Positions 44,838 through 54,553 are shown, numbered from the stretch's first letter. The stretch: DNA of 64,000 nt from JAYFRL01 sp034925905 (GCA_034925905.1 JAYFRL010000004.1:1-64000), one strand, 5' to 3'. Notes: generated from the letters alone by a model not told the origin. Numbers and translations are program-made.

Positions 44838-45263
44838 CTAATTCATATGATCTGCCGAGGCAATTATCCTAAGCATTTCCTTAAGCTTAAGTGCGTCTTC
44901 TTCCGAAAAAATCTTTAAAGCTTCATAGTTCATTTCATCTATTATTTTTTCAATAGGTTCTTTAAGCGCATCTCCCTTTTTGGTTGCAAGAACCTGGACT
45001 TCTCTTCGGTCTTCCGTGTTTACAACTCTTTTTATAAAGCCTTTTTTCTGCATTCTTTCCAAAACACCTGAAATTGTTGAAGTCTCGAGGCAAAGCGTTT
45101 CTGAAATTTGCTTTGGCGTGGCGTGTTGTTTACCCCATAAGCAGCTTAAAACGCCATATTGTGATGGTGTTATGTCATAAACGGCAAGCCTTGAGCTTAA
45201 ATATTGAAATACAGAATGCTGAGCGGTCGTAAGCAAAAAATTAATACATTGATTTAATTCCAT
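44838..45263 (-). CDS. MarR-family transcriptional regulator
   Basis: This 141-residue winged-helix protein has the MarR core: TPSQYGVLSCLWGKQHATPKQIS, the recognition helix LETSTISGVLERMQKKGFI, and the wing with NTEDRREVQVLATKKG. It lies upstream of rpiR and an EamA gene on the same strand. An inverted repeat covers its own promoter, so it is probably autorepressed. Confidence 0.93.
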   Translation of the reverse strand: MELNQCINFLLTTAQHSVFQYLSSRLAVYDITPSQYGVLSCLWGKQHATPKQISETLCLETSTISGVLERMQKKGFIKRVVNTEDRREVQVLATKKGDALKEPIEKIIDEMNYEALKIFSEEDALKLKEMLRIIASADHMN

Positions 45264-45311
45264 TTAGTTTTCCTCTTTTATCTCATTCCATTATAAAACA
45301 ATACAGGTCCT

Positions 45312-45353
45312 TTAATATTAACTAATTATATTAAAAAGAAATACTAATGTCAA
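45312..45353 (-). promoter_or_regulatory. marR promoter overlapped by an inverted-repeat operator
   Basis: TTGACA (45348-45353) and TATAAT (45325-45330) on the minus strand are 17 bases apart, a perfect consensus pair. The inverted repeat TTAATAT-N9-ATATTAA (45312-45318 and 45328-45334) lies across the -10 box, a typical operator position for MarR autorepression. Confidence 0.7.
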
Positions 45354-45406
45354 TTAAAATGGTCAGCATGCCAGAGTTTATATGCTTCAACTAAAAAACG
45401 GAGCCT

Positions 45407-46540
45407 TTAAACCCTTTCACGCAAAAACCCTTTAAGCTTATCCTTCTTATAATCAACAAAGCTTCCCTCGTCTAAAGACACTCTTATTTCTTCCATCATT
45501 GTATTAAAAAAATAAAGATTGTGCATAACGCAAAGACGCATTGCAAGCATTTCCTTTGCCTTAAAAAGATGTCTTATATAAGCTCTTGTGTACCTTTTGC
45601 ACACAGGGCAATCACATTCATTGGAAATCGGAGTATCGTCAAGTTCATATTTTGCGTTCATAAGGTTAAGCTTTCCTTCGTTTGTATAAACATTCCCATG
45701 GCGCCCGTTTCTTGCGGGCAGCACACAATCAAAAAAATCAACTCCGCGTGAAACAGCTTCAAGTATATTTTCCGGGGTTCCCACCCCCATAAGATAAATG
45801 GGTTTGTCCTGTGGTAAATACGGCACGACTTCTTCCAACACATGATACATCTCGGCATGAGTTTCGCCAACGGCAAGTCCGCCTATTGCGTAGCCGTCAA
45901 GCTCAAGAGCGGATATTGTTTTTGCATGCTCTATCCTTATATCGGTATAGGTTCCTCCCTGGTTTATAGCAAAAAGCATTTGTTTTTTATTGATTGTGCC
46001 ATCAAGTGAATTAAGTCTTTCCATCTCTTTTTTACATCTTTCAAGCCATCTTGTTGTCCTTGCAACAGAAGCCTCTATATACCCTCTTTCAGCCGGCAAT
46101 GCAACACATTCATCAAAAGCCATTGCTATTGTAGACGCAAGATTTGACTGTATCCTCATACTTTCTTCGGGGCCCATAAATATTTTACGCCCATCAACAT
46201 GGGATGAAAAATAAACGCCCTCTTCTTTTATCTTCCTAAGCGTACTTAAGGAAAAAACCTGAAATCCTCCCGAATCCGTAAGCACAGGCCCCTCCCACGA
46301 CATAAACTTTCTTATGCCGCCCAGTTTTTTTATGACCTCGTCACCCGGACGAACATGAAGATGATAAGTATTTGAAAGCTCAACCTGGCATTTAATCCTT
46401 TCAAGATCTTCCGAGGAAAGAGCGCCTTTTATGGCTGCCTGTGTTCCAACATTCATAAACACAGGAGTTTGTATAACCCCGTGCGGAGTATGAAATTCTC
46501 CTCTTCTGGCTCGTTCATATGTTTTAAGTAATTTATACAT
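45407..46540 (-). CDS. tgt: Queuine/preQ1 tRNA-ribosyltransferase
   Basis: This 377-residue TIM-barrel enzyme inserts preQ1 at position 34 of GUN tRNAs. It shows LTDSGGFQVFSL with the catalytic Asp, GGLAVGE, and DCVLPARNGRHG with the second Asp. The zinc site is CDCPVCKRYTR plus the Cys and His of LCVMHN. GGAG precedes the ATG. queA, queG and yajC are not adjacent. Confidence 0.96.
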   Translation of the reverse strand: MYKLLKTYERARRGEFHTPHGVIQTPVFMNVGTQAAIKGALSSEDLERIKCQVELSNTYHLHVRPGDEVIKKLGGIRKFMSWEGPVLTDSGGFQVFSLSTLRKIKEEGVYFSSHVDGRKIFMGPEESMRIQSNLASTIAMAFDECVALPAERGYIEASVARTTRWLERCKKEMERLNSLDGTINKKQMLFAINQGGTYTDIRIEHAKTISALELDGYAIGGLAVGETHAEMYHVLEEVVPYLPQDKPIYLMGVGTPENILEAVSRGVDFFDCVLPARNGRHGNVYTNEGKLNLMNAKYELDDTPISNECDCPVCKRYTRAYIRHLFKAKEMLAMRLCVMHNLYFFNTMMEEIRVSLDEGSFVDYKKDKLKGFLRERV

Positions 46541-46584
46541 GTTTATCTCCGTTATGCTTTAATACAATCAATAATATATTTATT

Positions 46585-46614
46585 TTGGATTTTTTGCAAG
46601 CATTATGGTATACT
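46585..46614 (+). promoter_or_regulatory. Promoter of the rRNA methyltransferase gene
   Basis: TTGGAT (46585-46590) and TATACT (46609-46614) are 18 bases apart, about 60 bases before the start at 46677. Confidence 0.5.
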
Positions 46615-46676
46615 TCAAATTAAACACAGTTTTAAAAAACTTGAAAATATATAATATAAACACAGAAAGGGAAAAT

Positions 46677-47816
46677 ATGGATACTTATAATATAATCGCC
46701 ACATCTCCTTTCGGCCTTGAGTCTTGCGTTAAGCATGAGGCCATGGATTTAGGCTTTGAAAACATAAAAACCTTTGATTCAAAAGTTGAATTTACCGGCA
46801 GCGCTTCAGACATAGCAAAAGCAAATCTCTGGTTTAGGTGTGCAGGGCGTATACTCGTAAAAATCGGGGAATTTAAAGCTACAACATTCACGGAGCTTTT
46901 TGATGGTACAAAAGCCCTGCCGTGGGGAGACATAATACCGAAAGATGCAAAATTTACTGTAACCGGAAAAGCCGTGCGCTCAATTCTTATGAGCGTGTCC
47001 GATTGCCAGGCTATAGTTAAAAAAGCAGTAGTTGAAAAAATGAAAGAAAAATATAATTTAAACTGGTTTAATGAAACGGGAGCCGATTATACAATTCAGG
47101 TTTCCATACTTAAAGACATCGCCACGCTCACGATAGACACAACCGGCTTCGGGCTTCATAAAAGAGGCTACCGTGAAAACGCTGTTGATGCGCCTATAAA
47201 AGAAATACTTGCCGCCGCAATGATAAAACTAAGTTTTTGGAATAAAGATAGGATTTTGCTTGATCCTTTCTGCGGCTCGGGTACAATAGCCATAGAAGCG
47301 GCAATGATAGCCAGAAACATTGCCCCGGGACTTAATAATAAATTTGCTTGTGAAAGATGGTCTCAAATAGACCCTAAAATATGGAAAGAAGAACGGATTT
47401 TAGCATATCAGGCAATAGATAATGAGAGCAAGCTTCATATATATTCCAGCGACATTGACGAAAACGCCATAAAAACCGCAAAGGAAAACGCCGAAAAAGC
47501 AGGTGTTGATGATTCTATATGTTTTGAGACAAAGGCCCTTTCAAACATAAAACTACCCGGGGATTACGGGGTTTTGATAGCCAATCCACCATATGGCGAA
47601 AGGCTTAGCGATTTGGCGGATACTGAAAAGCTTTATAAGGAACTGGGAAAACTCTTTAGAACAAATGAAACATGGTCTGCTTATGTTATAACATCCATGG
47701 AATATTTTGAAAAACTGTTTGGGCGCAAAGCAGACAGCAAAAGAAAGCTTTTTAACGGACGTATAAAGACAGATTATTATCAGTTTTACGGTCCACGTCC
47801 ACCAAAAAACCAATAA
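46677..47816 (+). CDS. THUMP-domain class I RNA methyltransferase (YpsC/RlmL-like)
   Basis: This 379-residue protein has an N-terminal THUMP RNA-binding region (about 1-155, starting YNIIATSPFGLES) and a Rossmann methyltransferase domain. The latter shows LDPFCGSGTIAIEAA for SAM binding and IANPPYGERL, the NPPY motif of amino-group methylation. Homologues methylate guanine N2 in 23S rRNA. ATG 46677 has AGAAAGGG upstream; the frame is open further upstream but without a ribosome site. Confidence 0.92.
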   Translation: MDTYNIIATSPFGLESCVKHEAMDLGFENIKTFDSKVEFTGSASDIAKANLWFRCAGRILVKIGEFKATTFTELFDGTKALPWGDIIPKDAKFTVTGKAVRSILMSVSDCQAIVKKAVVEKMKEKYNLNWFNETGADYTIQVSILKDIATLTIDTTGFGLHKRGYRENAVDAPIKEILAAAMIKLSFWNKDRILLDPFCGSGTIAIEAAMIARNIAPGLNNKFACERWSQIDPKIWKEERILAYQAIDNESKLHIYSSDIDENAIKTAKENAEKAGVDDSICFETKALSNIKLPGDYGVLIANPPYGERLSDLADTEKLYKELGKLFRTNETWSAYVITSMEYFEKLFGRKADSKRKLFNGRIKTDYYQFYGPRPPKNQ

Positions 47817-47819
47817 ATA

Positions 47820-47850
47820 AAAATGCATGGAGTTCTCCATGCATTTTTAT
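47820..47850. terminator. Terminator of the methyltransferase gene
   Basis: A 12-bp perfect stem (47821-47832 with 47835-47846) is followed by T-rich sequence. Confidence 0.85.
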
Positions 47851-47853
47851 TTT

Positions 47854-47885
47854 AAAAAAGAGCAATTATTTTTAGATTGCTCTTT
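47854..47885 (-). terminator. Terminator overlapping the phoR stop codon
   Basis: A 9-bp stem (47858-47866 with 47876-47884) is followed by a T-run on the minus strand. The upstream arm includes the phoR stop. Confidence 0.75.
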
Positions 47886-49545
47886 AACGGTATTGTTTAG
47901 GGAATTTAATGCTGATTTTTGTTCCTTTTCCCGCTTCGCTTTCAAGCGTTATGTCTGCATCATGATATTTGGCGGCATGTTTTACTATAGAAAGACCAAG
48001 CCCCGTCCCGCCAGTCTCTCTTGAATGGCTTTTATCAACCCGGTAAAAGCGTTCAAAAACGCGTGACTGTTGTTCTTTCGGTATGCCTATCCCTGTATCA
48101 GAGACAGTTAAAATAACCCCATCAGCTTCATTTAAAAGGCTCACGTCAACCTTGCCATTTTCAACATTATATTTTACTGCGTTGTCACACAAATTATATA
48201 TAATCTCATACAGCATGCGGCGTACTCCCCAAACATAAACATCATCACCTTCCAGAGAAAGCTTGATTTTTCTTGCCGCAGCCTCGGTTGAAAGCACAGA
48301 TAAGGCTTCGTCCGCAAGCGTTTTAAGATTAACGTCTTCTTTGGTAATGTTGTTGCCCTCATCCAGCTGTGACAGGCGGATAATATCATCTATAAGCATT
48401 ACAAGCCGTCCAGCTTCGGTGCGTATGCGCCCCACAAACCTTTGCATATCTTCTTGCTTTACAAGTCCGTTTTCTATAAGCTCCGCAGAACCCATTATTG
48501 AATGCAGCGGGGTTTTAAGCTCATGAGATACGTTTGCGGAAAATTCTCTTCTAAGCTTTTCAGCCTGTTCTTTTTCCGTTATGTCAAAAGCAAGTATACA
48601 GCTTCCTGTCATTTTCCCGTTTGAAATAACTGGGCTAACATTAATTTGATATTCACGTCCGGCAAGCTCCATTGTTGCTTCGGCAAATTTCCCGTCTTGG
48701 GCAGTGCGTGTAAGCTCCTGCATTATAAGGCTCCTATCCACAGTCAATATATCATGGCCTATGCAGTCCGTGCTTGTTTCAAAAAGCTTTGCCGCAGCAG
48801 GGTTAATGCTTAGAATATTGCCTTTTTCGCCTAACAAAATAAGACCTTCACTCATATTTTCAGTAACGGCTGAAAATTCATTCTGCATTTGAGTAAGCCT
48901 TCCTATTTGCCTTTTTATCTGCCTGCGCTGCTGTTCTATCCTTGTAAGCAAAGGAGATAATTCTTCATATGCATCGTTTTCAAGAGGATTATCCAAATCA
49001 AGCGAATTAAGCGGATCAATAACACGTTTTGACAGTCTGTTTGCCAAAACAGCAGAAAGTATAATTGCAACCATCATCACAAAGAAAATAGGTTGAAGCA
49101 TTCCAAGCGCCAATGCAACCACCGTATACTGGGTTGTTGATAAGCGTATAACCGTACCGTCGGGAAGCAATTTGGCAAAATAAATCGTTTTTTCGGCAAT
49201 TGTGGATGAATAACGCGAGCTTTCACCGGAGCCTGTTTCCATGGCCTCTATTATTTCTTCACGGTCAAGATGGTTTTCCATTTCTTTTGCATCAGATTTA
49301 GTGTCATATAGAACTTCTCCGTCTGCCCCGACCCATGTTATTCTGTAATTATTCATTTTTATTCCTTCAAGGTATGAATAACCTTCGTTTTCAACCCCAC
49401 GGGCGGCAAGCGTAGTTTGAGCTTCAAGCTGCTTTTCCTGGATGGATCCAAAGTAGTCATATAAAACGCCCATAATAATTATAAAACAAGCGATCAATGA
49501 AGCAGAGGCAACAAAAAAAATGGACCTGAATATCTTTTTTGTCAT
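47884..49545 (-). CDS. phoR: Phosphate-regulon sensor histidine kinase
   Basis: This 553-residue kinase has two membrane helices (about 8-30 and 142-168), a short extracytoplasmic domain, a PAS domain (about 222-325), HisKA with His341 in VSHELKTP, and HATPase (CDNAVKYN, DTGIGIPKE, GTGLGLSIV). It overlaps phoB by 4 bases and ends the pst-pho operon. This layout is that of PhoR, which phosphorylates PhoB/PhoP under phosphate limitation and is held inactive by Pst-PhoU. Confidence 0.93.
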   Translation of the reverse strand: MTKKIFRSIFFVASASLIACFIIIMGVLYDYFGSIQEKQLEAQTTLAARGVENEGYSYLEGIKMNNYRITWVGADGEVLYDTKSDAKEMENHLDREEIIEAMETGSGESSRYSSTIAEKTIYFAKLLPDGTVIRLSTTQYTVVALALGMLQPIFFVMMVAIILSAVLANRLSKRVIDPLNSLDLDNPLENDAYEELSPLLTRIEQQRRQIKRQIGRLTQMQNEFSAVTENMSEGLILLGEKGNILSINPAAAKLFETSTDCIGHDILTVDRSLIMQELTRTAQDGKFAEATMELAGREYQINVSPVISNGKMTGSCILAFDITEKEQAEKLRREFSANVSHELKTPLHSIMGSAELIENGLVKQEDMQRFVGRIRTEAGRLVMLIDDIIRLSQLDEGNNITKEDVNLKTLADEALSVLSTEAAARKIKLSLEGDDVYVWGVRRMLYEIIYNLCDNAVKYNVENGKVDVSLLNEADGVILTVSDTGIGIPKEQQSRVFERFYRVDKSHSRETGGTGLGLSIVKHAAKYHDADITLESEAGKGTKISIKFPKQYR

Positions 49546-50219
49546 GTTTCTCTCACCTCCATTTTATATCCTACTCCACGGATAGTTTCAATAAGCTCAC
49601 CGCAAAGCCCAAGCTTTTGCCTTAAAGTTCTTATATGAACATCTACCGTCCGCGTTTCGCCGTAATACTCAACACCCCAGATATCAGCAAGAAGCTGATC
49701 TCTTGTAAATACCATTCCGGGATGAGACATAAATATCCTTAACACTTCAAATTCCTTAAATGTTAGCATAACGCGTCCACCATCAGCAATAACGGTATGC
49801 TCGTCCAGGTTCATAACAATATTCCCCATCTGCAATAAATGTATCTCCTGCTTTGGGGATGAGCGCCGCAAAACAGCACGCACACGCGAAACCATCTCCA
49901 TCATTCCAAATGGCTTAACCAAATAATCATCCGCGCCTAAATCAAGTCCTATGATTTTATCATATTCGGCGCTTTTCGCAGTAGCCATTATTACCGGTAT
50001 ATCTTTTGTTTCGCGGCTTAATTTTAATCTTTTAAGTATTGAAATCCCGTCGTCTCCGGGAAGCATAATGTCTAGTATTACAAGCTCAGGCTTTATCGTT
50101 TTTAGGGCTTCAAAAAAAGAGACCCCCTCCGAAAATCCTTCAGCTTCAAAACCCGTAGACTGCAAGGTATATACCTCTATATCGCGTATACTGGCATCAT
50201 CTTCAACACAAAAAATCAT
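49542..50219 (-). CDS. phoB: Phosphate-regulon response regulator (PhoB/PhoP type)
   Basis: This 225-residue OmpR-family regulator has the receiver acidic pair EDD at 6-8, the phospho-acceptor Asp50 (ILDIMLPGDDG) and a C-terminal winged helix (RTVDVHIRTLRQKLG). It overlaps phoU and phoR by 4 bases on each side. It probably binds the direct repeats upstream of pstS. Confidence 0.94.
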   Translation of the reverse strand: MIFCVEDDASIRDIEVYTLQSTGFEAEGFSEGVSFFEALKTIKPELVILDIMLPGDDGISILKRLKLSRETKDIPVIMATAKSAEYDKIIGLDLGADDYLVKPFGMMEMVSRVRAVLRRSSPKQEIHLLQMGNIVMNLDEHTVIADGGRVMLTFKEFEVLRIFMSHPGMVFTRDQLLADIWGVEYYGETRTVDVHIRTLRQKLGLCGELIETIRGVGYKMEVRET

Positions 50220-50869
50220 ATTTCGCTCTCCCCTTTATGAACACCCGTAACAGAAAACAAAACCCATTCCGCAATATTTGTCGCATGATCCCCAATACGT
50301 TCAAAATATTTGGCTATCATCAAAAGATCGAGCGCATATTCTCCGTTATAAGGCTTACTTCCTATCATATCAATAAGAGATGCTTTAACCTTATCGAATA
50401 AAACATCCACAACATCATCATAAGCTATAACTGCATTCGCCAGTTCAATATCCTGCTTAACAAATGCGTCAACGCTTTCGGTAACCATTTTGATTGTGGC
50501 TTGAGCCATTTCACCTATATGGTCACAGTCTTTAACGGTTCTGCCGCCAAGATACCCTATGATTTCAGAAATATCTTCAGCCTGGTCGCCAATACGCTCC
50601 ATATCGCTTATCATTTTAAGCGCGGCTGAAATTTGGCGCAAATCCTTTGCAACGGGTTGCTGCTGCAAAATAAGCTTTAAACACATAGACTCTATATTGC
50701 GTTCTTTATGATCTATTTCGCAATCCAAAGCCGCAACCTTTGACGCCATTTTGTTGTCGCCTGAAAGCATGGCTTTTGCAGCTATTGATATAACTTCTTC
50801 ACATAAAGCTCCCATTGAAATAAGTTCTTTGTTTAAAATAGCAAGCTGCTCATCAAATCTAATTCTCAT
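50216..50869 (-). CDS. phoU: Phosphate signalling protein PhoU
   Basis: This 217-residue protein is built of two PhoU three-helix repeats, each with the metal-binding pattern (LRQISAALKMISDMERIGDQAEDI and LLMIAKYFERIGDHATNIAEW, read as segments around 78 and 182). It connects the Pst transporter to PhoR and limits phosphate uptake. It touches pstB by one base and overlaps phoB by 4. Confidence 0.96.
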   Translation of the reverse strand: MRIRFDEQLAILNKELISMGALCEEVISIAAKAMLSGDNKMASKVAALDCEIDHKERNIESMCLKLILQQQPVAKDLRQISAALKMISDMERIGDQAEDISEIIGYLGGRTVKDCDHIGEMAQATIKMVTESVDAFVKQDIELANAVIAYDDVVDVLFDKVKASLIDMIGSKPYNGEYALDLLMIAKYFERIGDHATNIAEWVLFSVTGVHKGESEI

Positions 50870-51624
50870 TATCCGAACCTCCCTGTAATATAATCTTCAG
50901 TGCGTTTATCCTTAGGCTGTGAAAAAAGCAATTCAGTTTTATTGTATTCTATCAGCTCACCTAAAAGGAAAAATGCTGTATTGTCAGAGATTCTTAAGGC
51001 TTGTTGCATGTTATGCGTAACTATAATAATAGTATATCTGTTTTTAAGCTCCAAAACAAGTTCTTCTATTTTAGTGGTTGAAATCGGGTCCAGTGCGCTT
51101 GTAGGCTCATCCATAAGCAAAACCTCCGGTTCAACTGCCAATGCTCTGGCTATGCAAAGCCTTTGTTGCTGCCCACCCGAAAGCCCAAGAGCAGATTTTT
51201 TCATTCTGTCTTTAACTTCATCCCAAATAGCGGCGTCTCTAAGAGAGCGTTCAACAATATCGTCAAGCTTAGCCTTGTTTTTTACACCATGTGTACGGGG
51301 TCCATATGCTACGTTGTCATATATACTGAAAGGAAAAGGGTTCGGTTTTTGGAAAACCATGCCTATGTTGCGGCGAAGATTTGTAACATCAACGCCCTCT
51401 CCAAAAATATCTTCTCCCCTATGCATTACCAAACCTGTGATTTTAACATTTGGAATTAGGTCGTTCATACGGTTTAAAGTTTTAATAAACGTAGACTTTC
51501 CGCATCCGGACGGTCCTATAAATGCGGTTATACTCTTTTCCGGGATGTTTATATTAACATCCTTAAGCGCCTGTATGTTCCCATACCATAGGCACAAATC
51601 TTTTATTGTAAATACATTATTCAT
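50869..51624 (-). CDS. pstB: Phosphate ABC transporter ATP-binding protein
   Basis: This 251-residue ATPase has Walker A GPSGCGKST, the signature LSGGQQQRLC, Walker B VLLMDEPTSALDP and the PstB-typical RMNDLIP segment. It overlaps pstA by 4 bases. Confidence 0.97.
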   Translation of the reverse strand: MNNVFTIKDLCLWYGNIQALKDVNINIPEKSITAFIGPSGCGKSTFIKTLNRMNDLIPNVKITGLVMHRGEDIFGEGVDVTNLRRNIGMVFQKPNPFPFSIYDNVAYGPRTHGVKNKAKLDDIVERSLRDAAIWDEVKDRMKKSALGLSGGQQQRLCIARALAVEPEVLLMDEPTSALDPISTTKIEELVLELKNRYTIIIVTHNMQQALRISDNTAFFLLGELIEYNKTELLFSQPKDKRTEDYITGRFG

Positions 51625-52484
51625 AAGCCTCTCCTCCGTTTTATCCTTTTGCCTATGAGCGATGCTGTGAAATTTATAATCATAGTTAATATCATAAGTA
51701 TGGCCGCAATTGCAAAAGCCACCTCAAATTCACCCTGCTCTTTGGCATACACATAAAGGGCAACCGTGAGAGTTGCTCCGGCGCTTCCAAGACCTTCAAA
51801 AAATCCGTTTAAGGAATGGGCAAAACCCGCTGTAAACAAAAGCGCCGCCGATTCGCCTAAGACTCTTCCTGCCGAAAGTATACATCCCGTAATAATTCCA
51901 TCCATAGACCCTGGTAAAACTACCGTTCTTATTACGCGCCATTTGCCAGCTCCAAGCGCAAAAGCACCTTCTCTGTAGCTTATAGGAACCGTTTTAAGGC
52001 TTTCTTGGGTTGTTCGGATTACCGTTGGAAGATTCATTATAACCAAAGTCAGCGCTCCTGCCAATATAGAGGTCCCGAGATTGAAAAACTGGCAAAAGGC
52101 CAGCATTCCTACAAGACCATAAATTATAGACGGTATCCCGGAAAGAGTTTCGGATGCATATTCTATGGCTGCAACAATCTTCTTGTTCCTGGCATATTCC
52201 GTTAAATAAACCGCAGCCCCCACTCCAAGCGGCAAAACAATTGCGAGCGTTGCGATAACTATATAAATGGTATTTAAAATATCCGGGAATATGCCTATGC
52301 TGTTTGAGAGATAGCTTGGTTTTGTGGTAAGCAGTTTAACAGTTATATTTGGCAATCCTTTCCAAAAAATATACCCTATCATAGAAATCGCCAAAGCACA
52401 TGTTATCCCTGAGGCAAGCAGCATAAGGATTTTCATTGTTATGTTATATATTTTTCTTTCTTTTGAAAGCAATTTTGTATTCAT
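51621..52484 (-). CDS. pstA: Phosphate ABC transporter permease PstA
   Basis: This 287-residue membrane protein has six predicted helices and the permease motif EGAFALGAGKWRVIRTVVLPG, the EAA loop that contacts PstB, around residue 172. It pairs with PstC to form the channel. It is 3 bases downstream of pstC. Confidence 0.95.
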   Translation of the reverse strand: MNTKLLSKERKIYNITMKILMLLASGITCALAISMIGYIFWKGLPNITVKLLTTKPSYLSNSIGIFPDILNTIYIVIATLAIVLPLGVGAAVYLTEYARNKKIVAAIEYASETLSGIPSIIYGLVGMLAFCQFFNLGTSILAGALTLVIMNLPTVIRTTQESLKTVPISYREGAFALGAGKWRVIRTVVLPGSMDGIITGCILSAGRVLGESAALLFTAGFAHSLNGFFEGLGSAGATLTVALYVYAKEQGEFEVAFAIAAILMILTMIINFTASLIGKRIKRRRGL

Positions 52485-52487
52485 TTT

Positions 52488-53366
52488 TTATTTCTCCTTG
52501 CTTCTTTTAAGCAGCAGATTCAGAAGCGCATTTATTAGCATTATAAAAAAGAATAAAACAAGGGCTATCGAAAACAAAGCTTGACGCTGAAGCCCAGATG
52601 AATATGACATCTCGCTTGCAACAGCCGTCGTTAAGAACCTCACGCTTTGGAATAAAGACGGCATATTGGCAACATTCCCAGCCACCATCATAACTGCCAT
52701 TGCTTCTCCTATCGCACGCCCAACTCCAAGCACCACAGCAGCGGCAATTCCGCTTTTTGCGGCAGGTACAGACACTCTAAAATATGTCTCCATAGGCGTG
52801 GCCCCCAAGGCAAGAGAAGCGTCTTCATATTCTTCCGGTACTGCCTCAAGAGCTGTCATGGATACTTTTATTATTGAAGGAAGTATCATAACCGCAAGGG
52901 CTATAATAGCTGCCAGAAGGCTTGCTCCATCAGACACATTGAAAATGCGCATTATAGCTGGCACCAATAAAAGCATACCAGCTAATCCATATACTACCGA
53001 AGGGATCCCTGCTAAAAGGCCCACAGCCGGTTCAATAACCGATTTTACTTTAGTCGGCGCAACCTTTGTAAGATATACAGCCGTTAAAAATCCTATAGGC
53101 ACCCCCAACAATATGGCACCAGCGGTGCCATATATGGAGGTTAAAATGAAGGGAAGTATTCCAAAGGAAGGCTCTGAAGCCGTTGAAGCCCATTTAGTTC
53201 CAAAAACAAAGTTTACAAAACCTATCTCATATATAGCGGGTATTCCTGATATAACAAGATATACAGTTATCAGAAGCACACATCCGACAGCAACAAAGCC
53301 AAGTATGAAAAACACGCCGTGTATGAAATTCTCCATAAACCTTTTTGAGTTATATTTTTTAGCCAT
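52488..53366 (-). CDS. pstC: Phosphate ABC transporter permease PstC
   Basis: This 292-residue membrane protein has six helices and the EAA-type loop PEEYEDASLALGATPMETYF. It follows pstS after 75 bases. Confidence 0.95.
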   Translation of the reverse strand: MAKKYNSKRFMENFIHGVFFILGFVAVGCVLLITVYLVISGIPAIYEIGFVNFVFGTKWASTASEPSFGILPFILTSIYGTAGAILLGVPIGFLTAVYLTKVAPTKVKSVIEPAVGLLAGIPSVVYGLAGMLLLVPAIMRIFNVSDGASLLAAIIALAVMILPSIIKVSMTALEAVPEEYEDASLALGATPMETYFRVSVPAAKSGIAAAVVLGVGRAIGEAMAVMMVAGNVANMPSLFQSVRFLTTAVASEMSYSSGLQRQALFSIALVLFFFIMLINALLNLLLKRSKEK

Positions 53367-53441
53367 TTTTATCGCCTTCCGTGTATATAGAGAGGAATAT
53401 CTCCTGATTTGGGAAGATTATTATATACATTCTCTTGCATA

Positions 53442-54335
53442 TTAGTTTGTAGATACTGCTCCGGCTTTTGATATTATTTCTGAAGCGGAAGCAGATGTGG
53501 CATATTTAAAGAAAGCTTCTGCAGCTTCTGAAAGTTCGCTGCCCTCCTTTGTTACAAGCATAAATGGACGCTGAACCGTATAGCTGCCATCTTTTACTGT
53601 TGCTTCACTTGGGGATACTCCGTCAACAGAGAGAGCTTTCACTTTGTCGTTAACCGATGCAAGCGAAGCATAACCAATTGCATTTGCATTCTGTGAAACA
53701 GTTGTTATAACGTCTCCTGTAGATGTTAATTCCTGACGATATTTGCACATGTCCTCTGTATCTGTTATAGACTCGAAGCCGTCGCGTGTTCCACTTCCTG
53801 CCTCACGTCCAATGATAACTATCTCTGAATCATTTCCGCCTAAATCTTTCCAATTTGTAATTTCACCTGTATAAATTTTTGCTATTTCTTCAAGGCTTAA
53901 AGAAGAAACTGTGTTTTCAGGGTTAACAATTATTGCAATTCCATCATAAGCAAGAACTGTTTCTGTAAGCCCATTGGCTTTTTCTTCATCCTTAAGAGCG
54001 CGGCTTGAAAGACCAATATCACAGCGTCCTTCTGCAACTGCAGTGATTCCGCTTCCTGAACCTGTAGGATTGTAAGTAAAGTTCACATCAGGATTTTCAA
54101 GTGTGAAAGCCTCGCCTAAAGCGCCTATAACCTTTTCCATTGAAGTTGAACCGTCTGTTGAAACTGAGCCTGAAAGTTTTTCTTCTGCAACAGTTTCCTT
54201 TTCCTCTGCAGCCGGTTTCTCTGTTGCAGCCGTGTTGGGAACAGTTGTCTCAGTAGAAGCTTTTTTTTCACTACAGCCGGCTAACCCCGAAATTAAAACA
54301 GCTGATATAATCATTAAACCTAATATTCTTTTCAT
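53442..54335 (-). CDS. pstS: Phosphate-binding lipoprotein
   Basis: This 297-residue protein has a signal peptide with lipobox LAGC (Cys21), an acidic linker, and the PstS fold. The phosphate-binding loops are visible: DGSTSMEKVIGAL, TGSGSGI and GREAGSGTRDGF. It is the first and usually most abundant product of pstSCAB-phoU-phoB-phoR. AGAGGAAA precedes the ATG. Confidence 0.96.
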   Translation of the reverse strand: MKRILGLMIISAVLISGLAGCSEKKASTETTVPNTAATEKPAAEEKETVAEEKLSGSVSTDGSTSMEKVIGALGEAFTLENPDVNFTYNPTGSGSGITAVAEGRCDIGLSSRALKDEEKANGLTETVLAYDGIAIIVNPENTVSSLSLEEIAKIYTGEITNWKDLGGNDSEIVIIGREAGSGTRDGFESITDTEDMCKYRQELTSTGDVITTVSQNANAIGYASLASVNDKVKALSVDGVSPSEATVKDGSYTVQRPFMLVTKEGSELSEAAEAFFKYATSASASEIISKAGAVSTN

Positions 54336-54415
54336 TCTTTTTCCTCTTTTCTTTTTATTATAGTATTAGTTAATTTTTGCATTTTTAGATTTTTTCTTTT
54401 ACGATTTAATATTAA

Positions 54416-54465
54416 TAAATCCAAGTAAAATGAAAAAGTCCCATTATGTTAAATCTAAGTAAAAT
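54416..54465 (-). promoter_or_regulatory. Candidate Pho boxes upstream of pstS (direct repeat)
   Basis: A 16-base sequence reading ATTTTACTTGGATTTA on the minus strand (54416-54431) is repeated with one change at 54450-54465, a 34-base period that equals about three helical turns. Direct repeats with TTTAAC/TTTAC cores are the usual binding sites of PhoB/PhoP, and this one lies 80-130 bases before pstS. Confidence 0.6.
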
Positions 54466-54553
54466 ATCTTTATATACAAAAAATGGCATGTTTTTATTAA
54501 TTTCATGCTTTTGGACTAATAGTACAATATTAAATTACAGTTTAACGGCATAA

